22,516 nt of DNA from a virus: the IMG/VR virus record IMGVR_UViG_3300032797_000111, positions 1-22,516 of that record; one strand, written 5' to 3'. The position numbers and the translations under genes were made by a program. The number at the start of each line of letters is the position of its first letter. Position 1 is the first letter of the stretch. A model generated the notes under the pieces. It was not told the DNA's origin, did no database searches, and saw nothing but the letters and a program-made list of their open reading frames with translations. Shown piece after piece: positions 1-5,763 of the stretch.

Positions 1-272
1 CTGAGCTTGAAAAGAAAGTAGGGACCCATGTCAACAAACAGGATTCCGTTGAGCAAAAAGAAATCGAAAAAGTGAGAACTGCTTTTTGCCAAAAATTCCC
101 AAAGGGAAGGTTTAACTGGGGGGTGATTGTCAAGATAGTTCGGGGAGATGATTATCAACCTACGCCACCGGATAAACTGGTTGAGTTGATTGCTCAGATG
201 CGAGATGATCTTGATGATCCTCTTGCTCGGCTGATCGATATGGTAAAAAAATTACCGGCGTATGTGCCATGA
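1..272 (+). CDS. Unrecognised protein, 5' partial
   Basis: The reading frame enters the window at base 3 and is open to the TGA at 270-272, giving about 89 residues; the true start lies upstream. A GTG at 72 could be read as a start, but the frame continues without a stop before it and I see no SD there. The visible part is charged and probably helical (many Glu, Lys and Asp), with a Pro-rich turn in the middle (QPTPPDK) and no Cys motif or membrane segment. I do not recognise the family. Its stop overlaps a possible ATG at 269 of the next small gene, so the two are probably in one operon. Confidence 0.6.
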   Translation, partial: ELEKKVGTHVNKQDSVEQKEIEKVRTAFCQKFPKGRFNWGVIVKIVRGDDYQPTPPDKLVELIAQMRDDLDDPLARLIDMVKKLPAYVP

Positions 273-292
273 AAGGAGGTGAAAATAGGAAA

Positions 293-430
293 ATGAGAAG
301 CTGTTATAAGTGCGTTCATTACTGTATTTGTGAGTATTATGAAAGATTGTCCGAGAATAGGGACATCTTGAAAATAATCCCTACGGAGATAGTGAAGATC
401 GAAATGCAAACTTTTAAATTTGAGAAATGA
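293..430 (+). CDS. Small Cys-rich protein, 45 aa
   Basis: This short gene starts at the ATG at 293, about 12 bases after an AGGAGGTG site at 274-281, and ends at TGA 428-430. An in-frame ATG at 269 overlaps the previous stop but lies before the SD, so I prefer 293. The N-terminus carries Cys4, Cys7, Cys11 and Cys13 within the first 13 residues, a spacing that could bind one metal ion, followed by a short helical tail. There is no other recognisable domain. It sits in a tandem run of small genes, several of them with similar Cys clusters. Confidence 0.55.
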   Translation: MRSCYKCVHYCICEYYERLSENRDILKIIPTEIVKIEMQTFKFEK

Positions 431-444
431 GAAAGGAGGTTTTT

Positions 445-687
445 ATGAAAGAGTTTCCAGAAGAATTGCTTTACCCTTTTTATCTCAATGTTTGTTTGGG
501 GATTGGTGATCTGATATGGACTGTTTGTGATTTTGAAGATAGTAAATTTATTGGATCAACTAATCTACATAAGGCAGTCAAAATGAGAAGGACTCTATTG
601 GTTTTTTTGAAGAAGAGATCCGACTATTGGTCAGCGAATAAATTGAAAACTGTAAAAGTGGAATCTTATAGGAATTTGAGAAAATGA
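445..687 (+). CDS. Unrecognised protein, 80 aa
   Basis: The ATG at 445 follows a near-ideal SD (AAAGGAGGT, 432-440) by four bases. The in-frame ATG at 427 lies upstream of that SD and is unlikely to be used. The N-terminal half is mixed hydrophobic and acidic, and the C-terminal half is strongly basic (RR, KKR, KLK, RNLRK), which could suit nucleic-acid contact, but that is inference. I do not recognise the family. The leader of this gene, from the SD to the start, is almost identical to that of the ATA-start gene at 1120. Confidence 0.6.
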   Translation: MKEFPEELLYPFYLNVCLGIGDLIWTVCDFEDSKFIGSTNLHKAVKMRRTLLVFLKKRSDYWSANKLKTVKVESYRNLRK

Positions 688-689
688 TT

Positions 690-698
690 AACCTCCTT
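690..698 (+). promoter_or_regulatory. Anti-SD-like sequence
   Basis: AACCTCCTT lies just after the stop of the 80-aa gene. It is perfectly complementary over nine bases to the SD regions at 433-441 and 1108-1116 (AAGGAGGTT). In an mRNA it could pair with either site and mask it. The complementarity is seen; any effect is inference. Confidence 0.25.
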
Positions 699-709
699 CT
701 GGTCTGGAC

Positions 710-735
710 TTGGCAACACCTGTAGGGGATGCCAA
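710..735 (+). other. Intergenic hairpin
   Basis: TTGGCA (710-715) pairs with TGCCAA (730-735), and inside it CC (719-720) can pair with GG (725-726) around the loop TGTA. No T tract follows, so it is not an intrinsic terminator. It lies in the 107-base gap between the genes at 445 and 795. No gene is visible in that gap. Confidence 0.3.
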
Positions 736-767
736 TAAGCAAGAGTTGAATCTCATAACCCTTTGTA

Positions 768-789
768 TATGTCTTAAATTTTGAAAGGA
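768..789 (+). repeat. Leader repeat, copy 1
   Basis: This 22-base sequence (TATG, T or C, then CTTAAATTTTGAAAGGA) recurs at 1091-1112 with one mismatch. This copy carries the SD of the gene at 795. The other copy covers the end of that gene and the SD of the next one, so the repeat brackets the gene at 795-1100. Confidence 0.5.
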
Positions 790-794
790 AAGAA

Positions 795-1100
795 ATGCCA
801 GATCAAGATGGTTATCCGACAGAAGCAGAATTAAATAGAATTAAACTTTGGGATTTCCACAAAGATGGAGATGTCCATCACTTCTTGGATTATCTAAAAG
901 GCTTATGGTCTTATCCTAACCGATTTGTTTGGACCGGCAAAAACATTTTACGATTATATCTCTCTACTGGGGGATCGTCGGGAAACGAGAGCATAATTGA
1001 GGCTTTAGGCGAGAATACATTCTGGATGATGTGCTGGCAAAAAAGTAAAAGGGGTGGACATTACTGGTTTGAGATTAACTTAAAATTATTTATGCCTTAA
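795..1100 (+). CDS. Small conserved phage protein, 101 aa
   Basis: The ATG at 795 follows a GAAAGGAAAG site. The protein opens with an acidic segment (DGYPTEAELNRI) and a Trp-Asp motif. It then has two stretches I recall from a recurring small phage or prophage family: STGGSSGNESI near residues 58-68 and KRGGHYWFE near 85-93. No function is known to me for that family, and the recall is from memory, not a search. The protein is soluble, Trp- and Gly-rich and close to full length for such proteins. It is bracketed by two nearly identical 22-base repeats, which could mark it as an exchangeable cassette. Confidence 0.65.
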   Translation: MPDQDGYPTEAELNRIKLWDFHKDGDVHHFLDYLKGLWSYPNRFVWTGKNILRLYLSTGGSSGNESIIEALGENTFWMMCWQKSKRGGHYWFEINLKLFMP

Positions 1101-1112
1101 ATTTTGAAAGGA
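1091..1112 (+). repeat. Leader repeat, copy 2
   Basis: Second copy of the 22-base repeat at 768-789, 21 of 22 bases identical. It spans the last codons and stop of the gene at 795 and the start of the SD for the ATA-start gene. Confidence 0.5.
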
Positions 1113-1119
1113 GGTTTTT

Positions 1120-1293
1120 ATAGATTTAGAAGAAAACGCAAAATTAGTTAAAAGGTTTTTGGAGCAAGAAGTAACGACTGAATTTCAGATGATTAAAAAT
1201 GTGCTGACGAATTTAAAACAAATTGTTGATGCAAGAGAACAACACTTAAAAACTATGATTCATACAGAAGGGGAAAGAAAGGAGAGATTATGA
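1120..1293 (+). CDS. Small helical protein with ATA start codon
   Basis: An open frame of 57 codons runs from ATA at 1120 to TGA at 1291-1293 and overlaps the next start as ATGA, a typical coupled junction. A full SD (AAAGGAGGT, 1107-1115) precedes the ATA by four bases, the same spacing and sequence that precede the ATG of the gene at 445. An in-frame TGA at 1105-1107 rules out a start upstream. The next usable starts are TTG at 1159, with no good SD, and later ATG codons. The product would be acidic and helical (for example EENAKLVKRFLEQE), with no known domain. Either ATA is used, or the gene has a mutated start, or the base is a sequencing error. Confidence 0.5.
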   Translation: MDLEENAKLVKRFLEQEVTTEFQMIKNVLTNLKQIVDAREQHLKTMIHTEGERKERL

Positions 1294-1484
1294 CAAATGA
1301 GGAAGTGTTATTAAAAGCAATTCAGGCTTATTGTAGACAAGAGTGTAGACGGAATCCTCTCTGTGAATGTGATTTTATAAAATGTTCGCTTTATCCCTAT
1401 GGGAAAGGAGGTGATTCTATGGAACGAAAAAAGAAAAAGGGCAAAAAACCGAAAACCAAAAAGATTAAACCCGAACCGTTGTAA
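1290..1484 (+). CDS. Cys-rich phage protein with basic tail, 64 aa
   Basis: The ATG at 1290 follows AAAGGAGAG. Residues 15-38 carry five Cys (positions 15, 19, 25, 27 and 32) ending in SLYPYGKG. This resembles the 'CPLYPYR.G' end of a common small phage zinc-binding protein that I recall only by pattern. After it comes a Lys-rich tail. Inside the gene, at 1404-1414, lies AAGGAGGTGAT, a perfect 11-base match to the anti-SD, placed before an in-frame ATG at 1419. The tail may therefore also be made separately as a 21-residue peptide. The function is unknown; metal binding is inferred from the Cys spacing. Confidence 0.65.
   Translation: MTNEEVLLKAIQAYCRQECRRNPLCECDFIKCSLYPYGKGGDSMERKKKKGKKPKTKKIKPEPL
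1419..1484 (+). CDS. Possible nested basic peptide, 21 aa
   Basis: ATG 1419 is in frame with the 64-aa gene and follows a perfect extended SD (1404-1414) by four bases. The peptide would hold ten Lys and one Arg in 21 residues. The SD is stronger than that of the parent gene. Internal initiation is an inference; the SD could also be chance in an A/G-rich stretch. Confidence 0.3.
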   Translation: MERKKKKGKKPKTKKIKPEPL

Positions 1485-1491
1485 TGTGCGG

Positions 1492-1519
1492 TTTACTTGA
1501 AAGGTGGTGATGTTATAAT
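1492..1519 (+). promoter_or_regulatory. Candidate extended -10 promoter
   Basis: TGTTATAAT at 1511-1519 is a perfect extended -10 element (TG, one base, TATAAT). A weak -35 (TTTACT, 1492-1497) lies 16 bases upstream of the hexamer. It sits in the 149-base gap before the zinc-ribbon gene at 1634, the only sizeable gap in this run of small genes apart from 688-794. Transcription would start near 1526 and give a leader of about 110 bases. Confidence 0.45.
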
Positions 1520-1583
1520 AACAAACTCCCTTAGCTCATTTTAGAATCTTTCAGGTCAACGTAAGTGATTTTTGCGGTCAACA

Positions 1584-1618
1584 ATCAGGGGCGGGTGGAG
1601 GAGGCTCGCCCCTCTGAT
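1584..1618 (+). promoter_or_regulatory. Leader hairpin upstream of zinc-ribbon gene
   Basis: ATCA (1584-1587) and GGGGCG (1588-1593) pair with CGCCCC (1607-1612) and TGAT (1615-1618), leaving a two-base bulge on the 3' side. The hairpin ends about five bases before the SD at 1622-1630 of the next gene, so it could affect ribosome access. It lacks a T tract. Confidence 0.4.
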
Positions 1619-1633
1619 GAAGAAAGGAGAGAG

Positions 1634-1861
1634 ATGAAAAACAAAATTAAGGTTGAGGTAAAATGTCCGGAATGTGGTTCAAGATTAGAACAAGACCCAG
1701 TGCATATTCTATGTTTGCGATGTGTCAACCCCGATTGTAACTACTGGTGTGGATTACATCCACCGAGCATTAAGGAAACCTCTGTGATGGAGCAAAATAT
1801 CGAAGCCAAAGGTGCTTCGATTGTCGAGGAGATAAGAAAACTTTTGGAGGGAAAAGAATGA
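1634..1861 (+). CDS. Zinc-ribbon protein, 75 aa
   Basis: I start this gene at ATG 1634, after AAAGGAGAG (1623-1631), not at the upstream GTG 1565, whose extra codons would run through a hairpin and lack an SD. Residues 9-35 hold CPEC, then CLRC and CNYWC, a zinc-ribbon-like arrangement. The rest is an acidic helical tail. The stop overlaps the ATG of the next membrane-protein gene (ATGA at 1858), which suggests coupled translation. No enzymatic motif is visible; a nucleic-acid or protein-binding role is only inferred. Confidence 0.65.
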   Translation: MKNKIKVEVKCPECGSRLEQDPVHILCLRCVNPDCNYWCGLHPPSIKETSVMEQNIEAKGASIVEEIRKLLEGKE

Positions 1862-2082
1862 ACTTGGTAGAGATCAAAAATAAGATGAAGAAAAAATGGG
1901 TTCCAATCTTAGCTTTTATTTTTACTTTGGCTTACGCTTTTCTTCACTACAAGATGCAGACTTTGGGTTACTCAGGTATGGTGGGAAATCCCCAGGGTTT
2001 TATTTTGGTTGGGGTCTTCAAAGTGTTTTGCTTGCTTGGTTGCATACTGTGCTGGCTGAAAACCATAAACGATAGATGGTGA
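1858..2082 (+). CDS. Small two-helix membrane protein, 74 aa
   Basis: Two hydrophobic segments span about residues 14-31 and 47-67. They are flanked by a basic N-terminus (KNKMKKK) and separated by a short polar, Gly-containing loop. The size and topology are those of a small inner-membrane protein. A holin would have this shape, but no endolysin is next to it and holins cannot be called on topology alone. It overlaps the zinc-ribbon gene before it and the 36-codon gene after it. Confidence 0.6.
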   Translation: MNLVEIKNKMKKKWVPILAFIFTLAYAFLHYKMQTLGYSGMVGNPQGFILVGVFKVFCLLGCILCWLKTINDRW

Positions 2083-2186
2083 AAAAGATGACACAAAAGT
2101 TGAGGGTTAAAAATAATAAAGTTGTGATAGTTTTATCGGAGGGTGAAATAACACGTAGGCGAAAGATAAGTGAATCATTAATATGA
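2076..2186 (+). CDS. Very small basic protein, 36 aa
   Basis: ATG 2076 overlaps the end of the membrane-protein gene, and the stop TGA at 2184-2186 overlaps the ATG of the VRR-NUC gene as ATGA. An alternative in-frame ATG is at 2088. The product is basic (TRRRK near the C-terminus) with a short beta-like Val/Ile run in the middle. I do not recognise it. The tight overlaps on both sides are the main reason to believe it. Confidence 0.4.
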   Translation: MVKKMTQKLRVKNNKVVIVLSEGEITRRRKISESLI

Positions 2187-2527
2187 GAATAAAATTGGTT
2201 AAAGACGGTCGAATACAACTTAAAGAAACAGATATAAAAAGGCAAATTAAGAGTTACCTGAAGCAATTGGGTGTTTTTTATTGGCACAATTTACAGGGTC
2301 TTGGATGTTATCCGGGACTGCCGGATATTATGGGAGTTTATGATAAAGATATTTATGCGGGGAAAGTCTTTGCTATTGAGGTTAAGACAGAGAAGGGGAA
2401 ACTATCTGAGAATCAAATTGAGTTTAAATACCAATGGGAAAAGCCAGGATTAGATTACTGCATTGCACATAGTTTCGATGAATTTTTAGAATTTTGGAAA
2501 AACTTTACGGAGGCAAAAAATGAGTGA
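2183..2527 (+). CDS. VRR-NUC family nuclease, 114 aa
   Basis: The protein has the layout of a stand-alone phage VRR-NUC domain of the PD-(D/E)XK superfamily. An N-terminal helix carries Glu15, GLPD holds Asp48, IEVK holds Glu66 and Lys68, and Gln78 lies in the following helix. In this family these residues bind metal and cleave DNA, and phage members are thought to act as structure-specific or Holliday-junction-type nucleases. At 114 residues it is a normal length. The start overlaps the previous stop (ATGA). A role in processing replication or packaging intermediates is inference from the family. Confidence 0.85.
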   Translation: MRIKLVKDGRIQLKETDIKRQIKSYLKQLGVFYWHNLQGLGCYPGLPDIMGVYDKDIYAGKVFAIEVKTEKGKLSENQIEFKYQWEKPGLDYCIAHSFDEFLEFWKNFTEAKNE

Positions 2528-2741
2528 AAGATTTGGTTGGTTATTTTTAACCATTGTGATAATCGGGATAGTTTTAATTTGTGTTTATGCAAATATTTTA
2601 ATTGGAGAAAACTATCGGCTCAAAGAACAACTCGCCTTCAACCAAGCGAAACTGGACAGTCTCAGATTGGGTTGCAATAAACACTATATCGTCTGGACGG
2701 ATTCTTTGGGGCTGAATGTGTGCGAGGTGAAGAAGAAGTGA
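2520..2741 (+). CDS. Single-pass membrane protein, 73 aa
   Basis: The ATG at 2520 overlaps the nuclease gene by eight bases and follows a GGAGG site inside it. Residues 6-27 form a strong hydrophobic segment. After it comes a short heptad-like helix (ENYRLKEQLAFNQAKLDSLRL) and a tail with two Cys (52 and 68). A membrane anchor with a coiled coil fits several phage roles, including i-spanins, but nothing specific supports lysis and no partner gene is visible. Its last codons carry the GAGGTG that serves as SD for the radical SAM gene. Confidence 0.55.
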   Translation: MSERFGWLFLTIVIIGIVLICVYANILIGENYRLKEQLAFNQAKLDSLRLGCNKHYIVWTDSLGLNVCEVKKK

Positions 2742-3562
2742 AGATTGCAAGAGTATTCGCTACTAAAACAAAAATGTGTCCAACGGATGAAGATTGTTAT
2801 TTCGGGAATCCCGATCTTTTCACTCCGAAGTATGATGAGATTTTGGTGAGTGTTACTTTTACTTGGGCGATAAAAAGAGCAATGGAATTGAAAAATAATT
2901 GGGAGATGGTTTGCAAGAATGTGAAACTTGGTGGATGTGCTTTTGATGATCCGGGCGGAGATTTTATTGCCGGAAGATTTTTAAAGGAAGGTGTAATAAT
3001 TACCTCGAGAGGTTGTCCAAATACTTGCGAATGGTGTTTTGTGCCCAAGAGAGAAGGGAAACTTAGGGAATTAAAAAACATAGTTTCGGGGAATATAGTT
3101 CAGGATAATAATCTATTGGCTTGTTCTGAATCGCATATCGAAAAAGTCTTTAATATACTTAAACATCAAACGAAGATAAACTTTTCGGGTGGTTTAGAAA
3201 GTTCAAGAATCACAGATAAAATTGTGGATGAGTTACGAGGTTTAAAGATTTATCAGCTATGGCTTTCTTTTGACTACCCAGATTTATTTAAATCCTTAAC
3301 GAAAGCAGTGGAAAAACTTAAAAGATATTTTAGAAGAGATCAAATCAGATGCTATGTATTGATCGGTTACAATGGGGATGCCCTGGAGAAAGCTGAATCC
3401 AGACTAAGAATGGCTTGGGAATTAGGCACTTTACCTTTTGCTCAGCGGTATGCAGGTCAAAATGGGTTTTTATATAAAGAGCGGGAATGGAATTTACTAT
3501 GCCGAGAATGGTCGAGACCAGCAATAATCAAAACTTTAAACAAGGAGGATTCGTGGAAATAA
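2738..3562 (+). CDS. Phage radical SAM protein, 274 aa
   Basis: The iron-sulfur site is CPNTCEWC, a CxxxCxxC motif at Cys93, Cys97 and Cys100, directly after TSRG. This marks a radical SAM enzyme that would bind a [4Fe-4S] cluster and cleave S-adenosylmethionine. Further blocks are VSVTFTW near residues 37-43, KLGG and GG-rich segments before the cluster, LACSESHI near 127-134, FSGGLESSRI near 149-158 and RCYVLIGY near 208-215. I recall this pattern from radical SAM proteins in other phages and prophages; the substrate is unknown to me. I start at GTG 2738, which overlaps the previous stop and follows GAGGTG (2725-2730), not at GTG 2720. Confidence 0.8.
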   Translation: MKIARVFATKTKMCPTDEDCYFGNPDLFTPKYDEILVSVTFTWAIKRAMELKNNWEMVCKNVKLGGCAFDDPGGDFIAGRFLKEGVIITSRGCPNTCEWCFVPKREGKLRELKNIVSGNIVQDNNLLACSESHIEKVFNILKHQTKINFSGGLESSRITDKIVDELRGLKIYQLWLSFDYPDLFKSLTKAVEKLKRYFRRDQIRCYVLIGYNGDALEKAESRLRMAWELGTLPFAQRYAGQNGFLYKEREWNLLCREWSRPAIIKTLNKEDSWK

Positions 3563-3942
3563 TTAACACCGTTCTTTTGTTTGTGATTGCGATGCTTTTA
3601 TGCCTAATCGGCTACATCATGGCGAACAAAAAAGAAAACCAAATTAAGATTGAACTTTCGCAAAATGCCAAAGAAATTCTTGAAGATGAGAATTGCACTT
3701 TTAAAAAAATGGTTGATGGAATCCAAAACCTCAACATGTCCAACACAAAAGACAATTCAAAAATCATTGACCGGTTAATTGCGATTCAGATCCTGCTCAG
3801 CAAGGGTCTTAGAACGATAGATGGCTGGGATACGTGTATAAGAACAACAGTCGAAAAAGAACTACAAGCAAACGAGGATGCACTTGCTAAAAAAGCCAAA
3901 AAAAAGATGTATCGACTGCAGGGCAAAGATTTCAATGGGTAA
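3553..3942 (+). CDS. Membrane-anchored helical protein, 129 aa
   Basis: GTG 3553 follows AAGGAGGA (3542-3549) and overlaps the radical SAM stop; the upstream in-frame ATG at 3487 lacks an SD. Residues 3-24 are a transmembrane segment, followed by a basic patch and about 100 polar, mostly helical residues ending in a Lys-rich tail (KKAKKKM). The topology suggests one anchor and a cytoplasmic helical domain. I do not recognise the family. The 3' end overlaps the next gene by 65 bases, which is long for this genome. Confidence 0.55.
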   Translation: MEIINTVLLFVIAMLLCLIGYIMANKKENQIKIELSQNAKEILEDENCTFKKMVDGIQNLNMSNTKDNSKIIDRLIAIQILLSKGLRTIDGWDTCIRTTVEKELQANEDALAKKAKKKMYRLQGKDFNG

Positions 3943-4204
3943 ACGCTGTGTTGCTTGCGGTAAGGAGCATGGAAGAGCTTATCAGCGACAATATTATTCT
4001 GTCCACAAGCAAGAATATTTGGAGGCCCAAAGACAGAAACGAAGAACGGAAAGGAATGAAAAACATAAAAAGAATAAAAAAGTCTTGGTTGTTAAACCCA
4101 TACTCAAACAGCCAATTCTTCTTCAAAATTTACCCGTAGGCGGAAAGTTTGAGGAGGCAATAGAAAAGCTAATAGATTATCACTGGATGAAAAGGCAGGT
4201 TTAA
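3878..4204 (+). CDS. Zinc-finger protein with basic helix, 108 aa
   Basis: Cys11, Cys14, Cys24 and Cys27 form CIDC-x9-CVAC, close to the zinc finger often found before HNH or DNA-binding parts in phage proteins. An HGRAYQRQYY segment follows, then a very basic helix (residues about 52-70, rich in RRTERNEKHKKNKK). This is consistent with nucleic-acid binding, but no HNH catalytic residues are visible. The start at ATG 3878 keeps the first Cys pair; a later ATG at 3935 would lose it. The SD for 3878 is poor, so the start is uncertain. Confidence 0.6.
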   Translation: MHLLKKPKKRCIDCRAKISMGKRCVACGKEHGRAYQRQYYSVHKQEYLEAQRQKRRTERNEKHKKNKKVLVVKPILKQPILLQNLPVGGKFEEAIEKLIDYHWMKRQV

Positions 4205-4378
4205 ATGAAATGCCCAAAATGCGGGGGACAAACTCACATAGAAAATACTTACCATCTTAAAGACAAAACCGAAATCCGAAGGCTTCATAAATGCCTGAAT
4301 CCAAATTGCCTGAATGAAAAAGGTAAACGTTTCACTTTCCATACATTCGAAAATTATGAGAAAAAAGACCCTATTTAA
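4205..4378 (+). CDS. Zinc-ribbon protein, NrdR/Ogr-like, 57 aa
   Basis: The ATG at 4205 directly follows the previous stop, and the frame ends at TAA 4376-4378. CPKC at the N-terminus and CLNPNC near residues 30-35 form a four-Cys zinc ribbon, with IRRLHKC before the second pair and KRFTFHTFE after it. This order matches the zinc-ribbon head of NrdR and the fold of Ogr/Delta-type phage activators. NrdR's ATP-cone domain is absent, so this is not NrdR itself. It may be a small transcription factor, which is inference. It is the last gene before the structured gap at 4379-4563. Confidence 0.6.
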   Translation: MKCPKCGGQTHIENTYHLKDKTEIRRLHKCLNPNCLNEKGKRFTFHTFENYEKKDPI

Positions 4379-4427
4379 AGATTTTAGCTATTAGCAGCTT
4401 TACTTTCTTCAAAGTTGAAGATTTTTC

Positions 4428-4433
4428 TTGACA
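4428..4433 (+). promoter_or_regulatory. Possible -35 element
   Basis: TTGACA is a perfect -35 hexamer in the gap before the methyltransferase gene. The bases at the right distance (4451-4458, GTTTTAGT) make a poor -10, so the promoter is uncertain and could depend on an activator. Confidence 0.25.
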
Positions 4434-4463
4434 AAGGAATAAAATAATACGTTTTAGTCTCTT

Positions 4464-4495
4464 GGAGCGGGGAAGCCCCGAAATTTTCTTGCTCC
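4464..4495 (+). promoter_or_regulatory. Two-tier hairpin in leader
   Basis: CGGGG (4468-4472) pairs with CCCCG (4476-4480) around a three-base loop, and GGAGC (4464-4468) can pair with GCTCC (4491-4495) outside it; the shared base at 4468 means the two stems compete at one position. AAATTTT follows the inner stem, so weak termination of the upstream operon is possible. Confidence 0.35.
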
Positions 4496-4529
4496 TGAGG
4501 TTTTAAGGTTTTAGGTTTAACTCCTTTCA

Positions 4530-4555
4530 CCGCAGAGGGTCTTCCCCCTCTGCGG
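4530..4555 (+). promoter_or_regulatory. Ten-bp hairpin directly before methyltransferase start
   Basis: CCGCAGAGGG (4530-4539) and CCCTCTGCGG (4546-4555) form a perfect ten-base-pair stem with a six-base loop, ending eight bases before ATG 4564. No SD lies between the hairpin and the start. GGGGAAG at 4469-4475 is also complementary to CTTCCCC at 4541-4547, so the two leader hairpins could rearrange. Control of translation start is inference. Confidence 0.45.
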
Positions 4556-4563
4556 AATTGTTT

Positions 4564-5751
4564 ATGCAAATCGTAGAAGAAAAAATATCTGATCTTAAAC
4601 TGGCAATATACAATCCCAGAAAAATCTCCATCCACGATTTGGGCAACCTCATAGCTTCAATTCAAGAATTTGGCTTTGTTGAGCCGGCGGTGGTGAACAA
4701 AGATAAGACGGTTATAGGCGGACACCAGAGGATCAGGGCTTGCCAACAGATAGGGATTGAGAAAATTCCCGTTTTTTATGTCGATGTGAACAAGCGAAAA
4801 GAAAAACTTCTAAATCTGGCTTTAAATCGGATTCACGGCGAATGGGATGAGAAAAAACTCTACGAGGTCTTTTTGGAATTAGATATAAAAACGCCAGATT
4901 TTCAGTTGGCGGGATTTGAAAATTTTGAAGTCGATAAGGTTTTCTCTGAATTCGGCGAGCAGAAAGAAGATGATTTTGATTTAGACCAAAGCCTCGAAAG
5001 GAATAAAAATCCTAAAAGCAAAAGGGGAGAAATCTATGAATTGGGCAGGCATAGATTGATGTGCGGAGATGCTACAAATAGAGAAGATGTAGAACAATTG
5101 ATGGATGGGAAAAAGGCAGATATGGTGTTTACTGATCCGCCCTACAATGTGAATTACGATTTTCATAATTCGGGAATGGTGCAATCTGGTCAAAGAAAAG
5201 CAAGATTTGGAAAAATTGAAAATGATTGCATGGATGAAAAAGATTTTGGGGAATTCGTAAACTCTTTTCTAAAACTTATGAATGATTATTTAAAAGCAGG
5301 AGGGGTATTTTATTTAATGGCAGGGAATGAAAGTTCGAGTAACTTTTATATGGCTATACGAAATAATGGTTTTAAATTTAGCGAATTCTTGTTATGGGTT
5401 AAAGATAATTTTACGATAACCAGATGGGATTATCAGCCGAAGCACGAATTCATTTTATATGGTTGGAAAGAAGGAAAACATAGATGGTTTAATAATCGTT
5501 CGCAGGTTTCCGTCTTAGAATTCAAAAGACGAATTGGTCAAACAGAGTACCCTACTGAAAAGCCAGTGGAAATGATAAGTTATTTACTAAAAAATAGTTC
5601 TATGCAAAATGAAATAATATGGGACCTCTTTGGTGGTTCTGGTTCAACTTTGATCGCCTGCGAGCAAACTAACCGCATCTGCTATATGATGGAGATTGAC
5701 CCAGTTTACTGTGATGTGATTAGGGAAAGATATGAAAAATTTATTTCCTAA
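4564..5751 (+). CDS. ParB-like domain fused to DNA methyltransferase, 396 aa
   Basis: Residues about 5-95 are a ParB/Srx-like domain with GGHQRIRA (52-59). After a linker, TDPPY puts the catalytic DPPY near residue 191, and FGGSGST near 356-362 binds S-adenosylmethionine. Catalytic motif before cofactor motif is the order of beta-class amino-methyltransferases, which make N6-methyladenine or N4-methylcytosine. The ParB-methyltransferase fusion is common in phages and mobile elements and usually has no partner restriction enzyme; none is seen here. Likely roles are protection from host restriction or marking DNA for packaging, the latter suggested only by its place next to the terminase genes. 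The start ATG 4564 lacks an SD and follows a strong hairpin; TTG 4558 is an alternative. Confidence 0.9.
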   Translation: MQIVEEKISDLKLAIYNPRKISIHDLGNLIASIQEFGFVEPAVVNKDKTVIGGHQRIRACQQIGIEKIPVFYVDVNKRKEKLLNLALNRIHGEWDEKKLYEVFLELDIKTPDFQLAGFENFEVDKVFSEFGEQKEDDFDLDQSLERNKNPKSKRGEIYELGRHRLMCGDATNREDVEQLMDGKKADMVFTDPPYNVNYDFHNSGMVQSGQRKARFGKIENDCMDEKDFGEFVNSFLKLMNDYLKAGGVFYLMAGNESSSNFYMAIRNNGFKFSEFLLWVKDNFTITRWDYQPKHEFILYGWKEGKHRWFNNRSQVSVLEFKRRIGQTEYPTEKPVEMISYLLKNSSMQNEIIWDLFGGSGSTLIACEQTNRICYMMEIDPVYCDVIRERYEKFIS

Positions 5752-5763
5752 ATTTGCCCTTAA

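Noticed and set aside
688-778. Remnant of a duplicated gene before 795
   Set aside because: The end of this stretch (TATATGTCTTAA) resembles the end of the 795 gene, but only 12 codons are open and no further similarity is seen.
1565-1633. GTG 1565 as start of the zinc-ribbon protein
   Set aside because: No SD, the extra codons run through the leader hairpin, and ATG 1634 has a clear SD.
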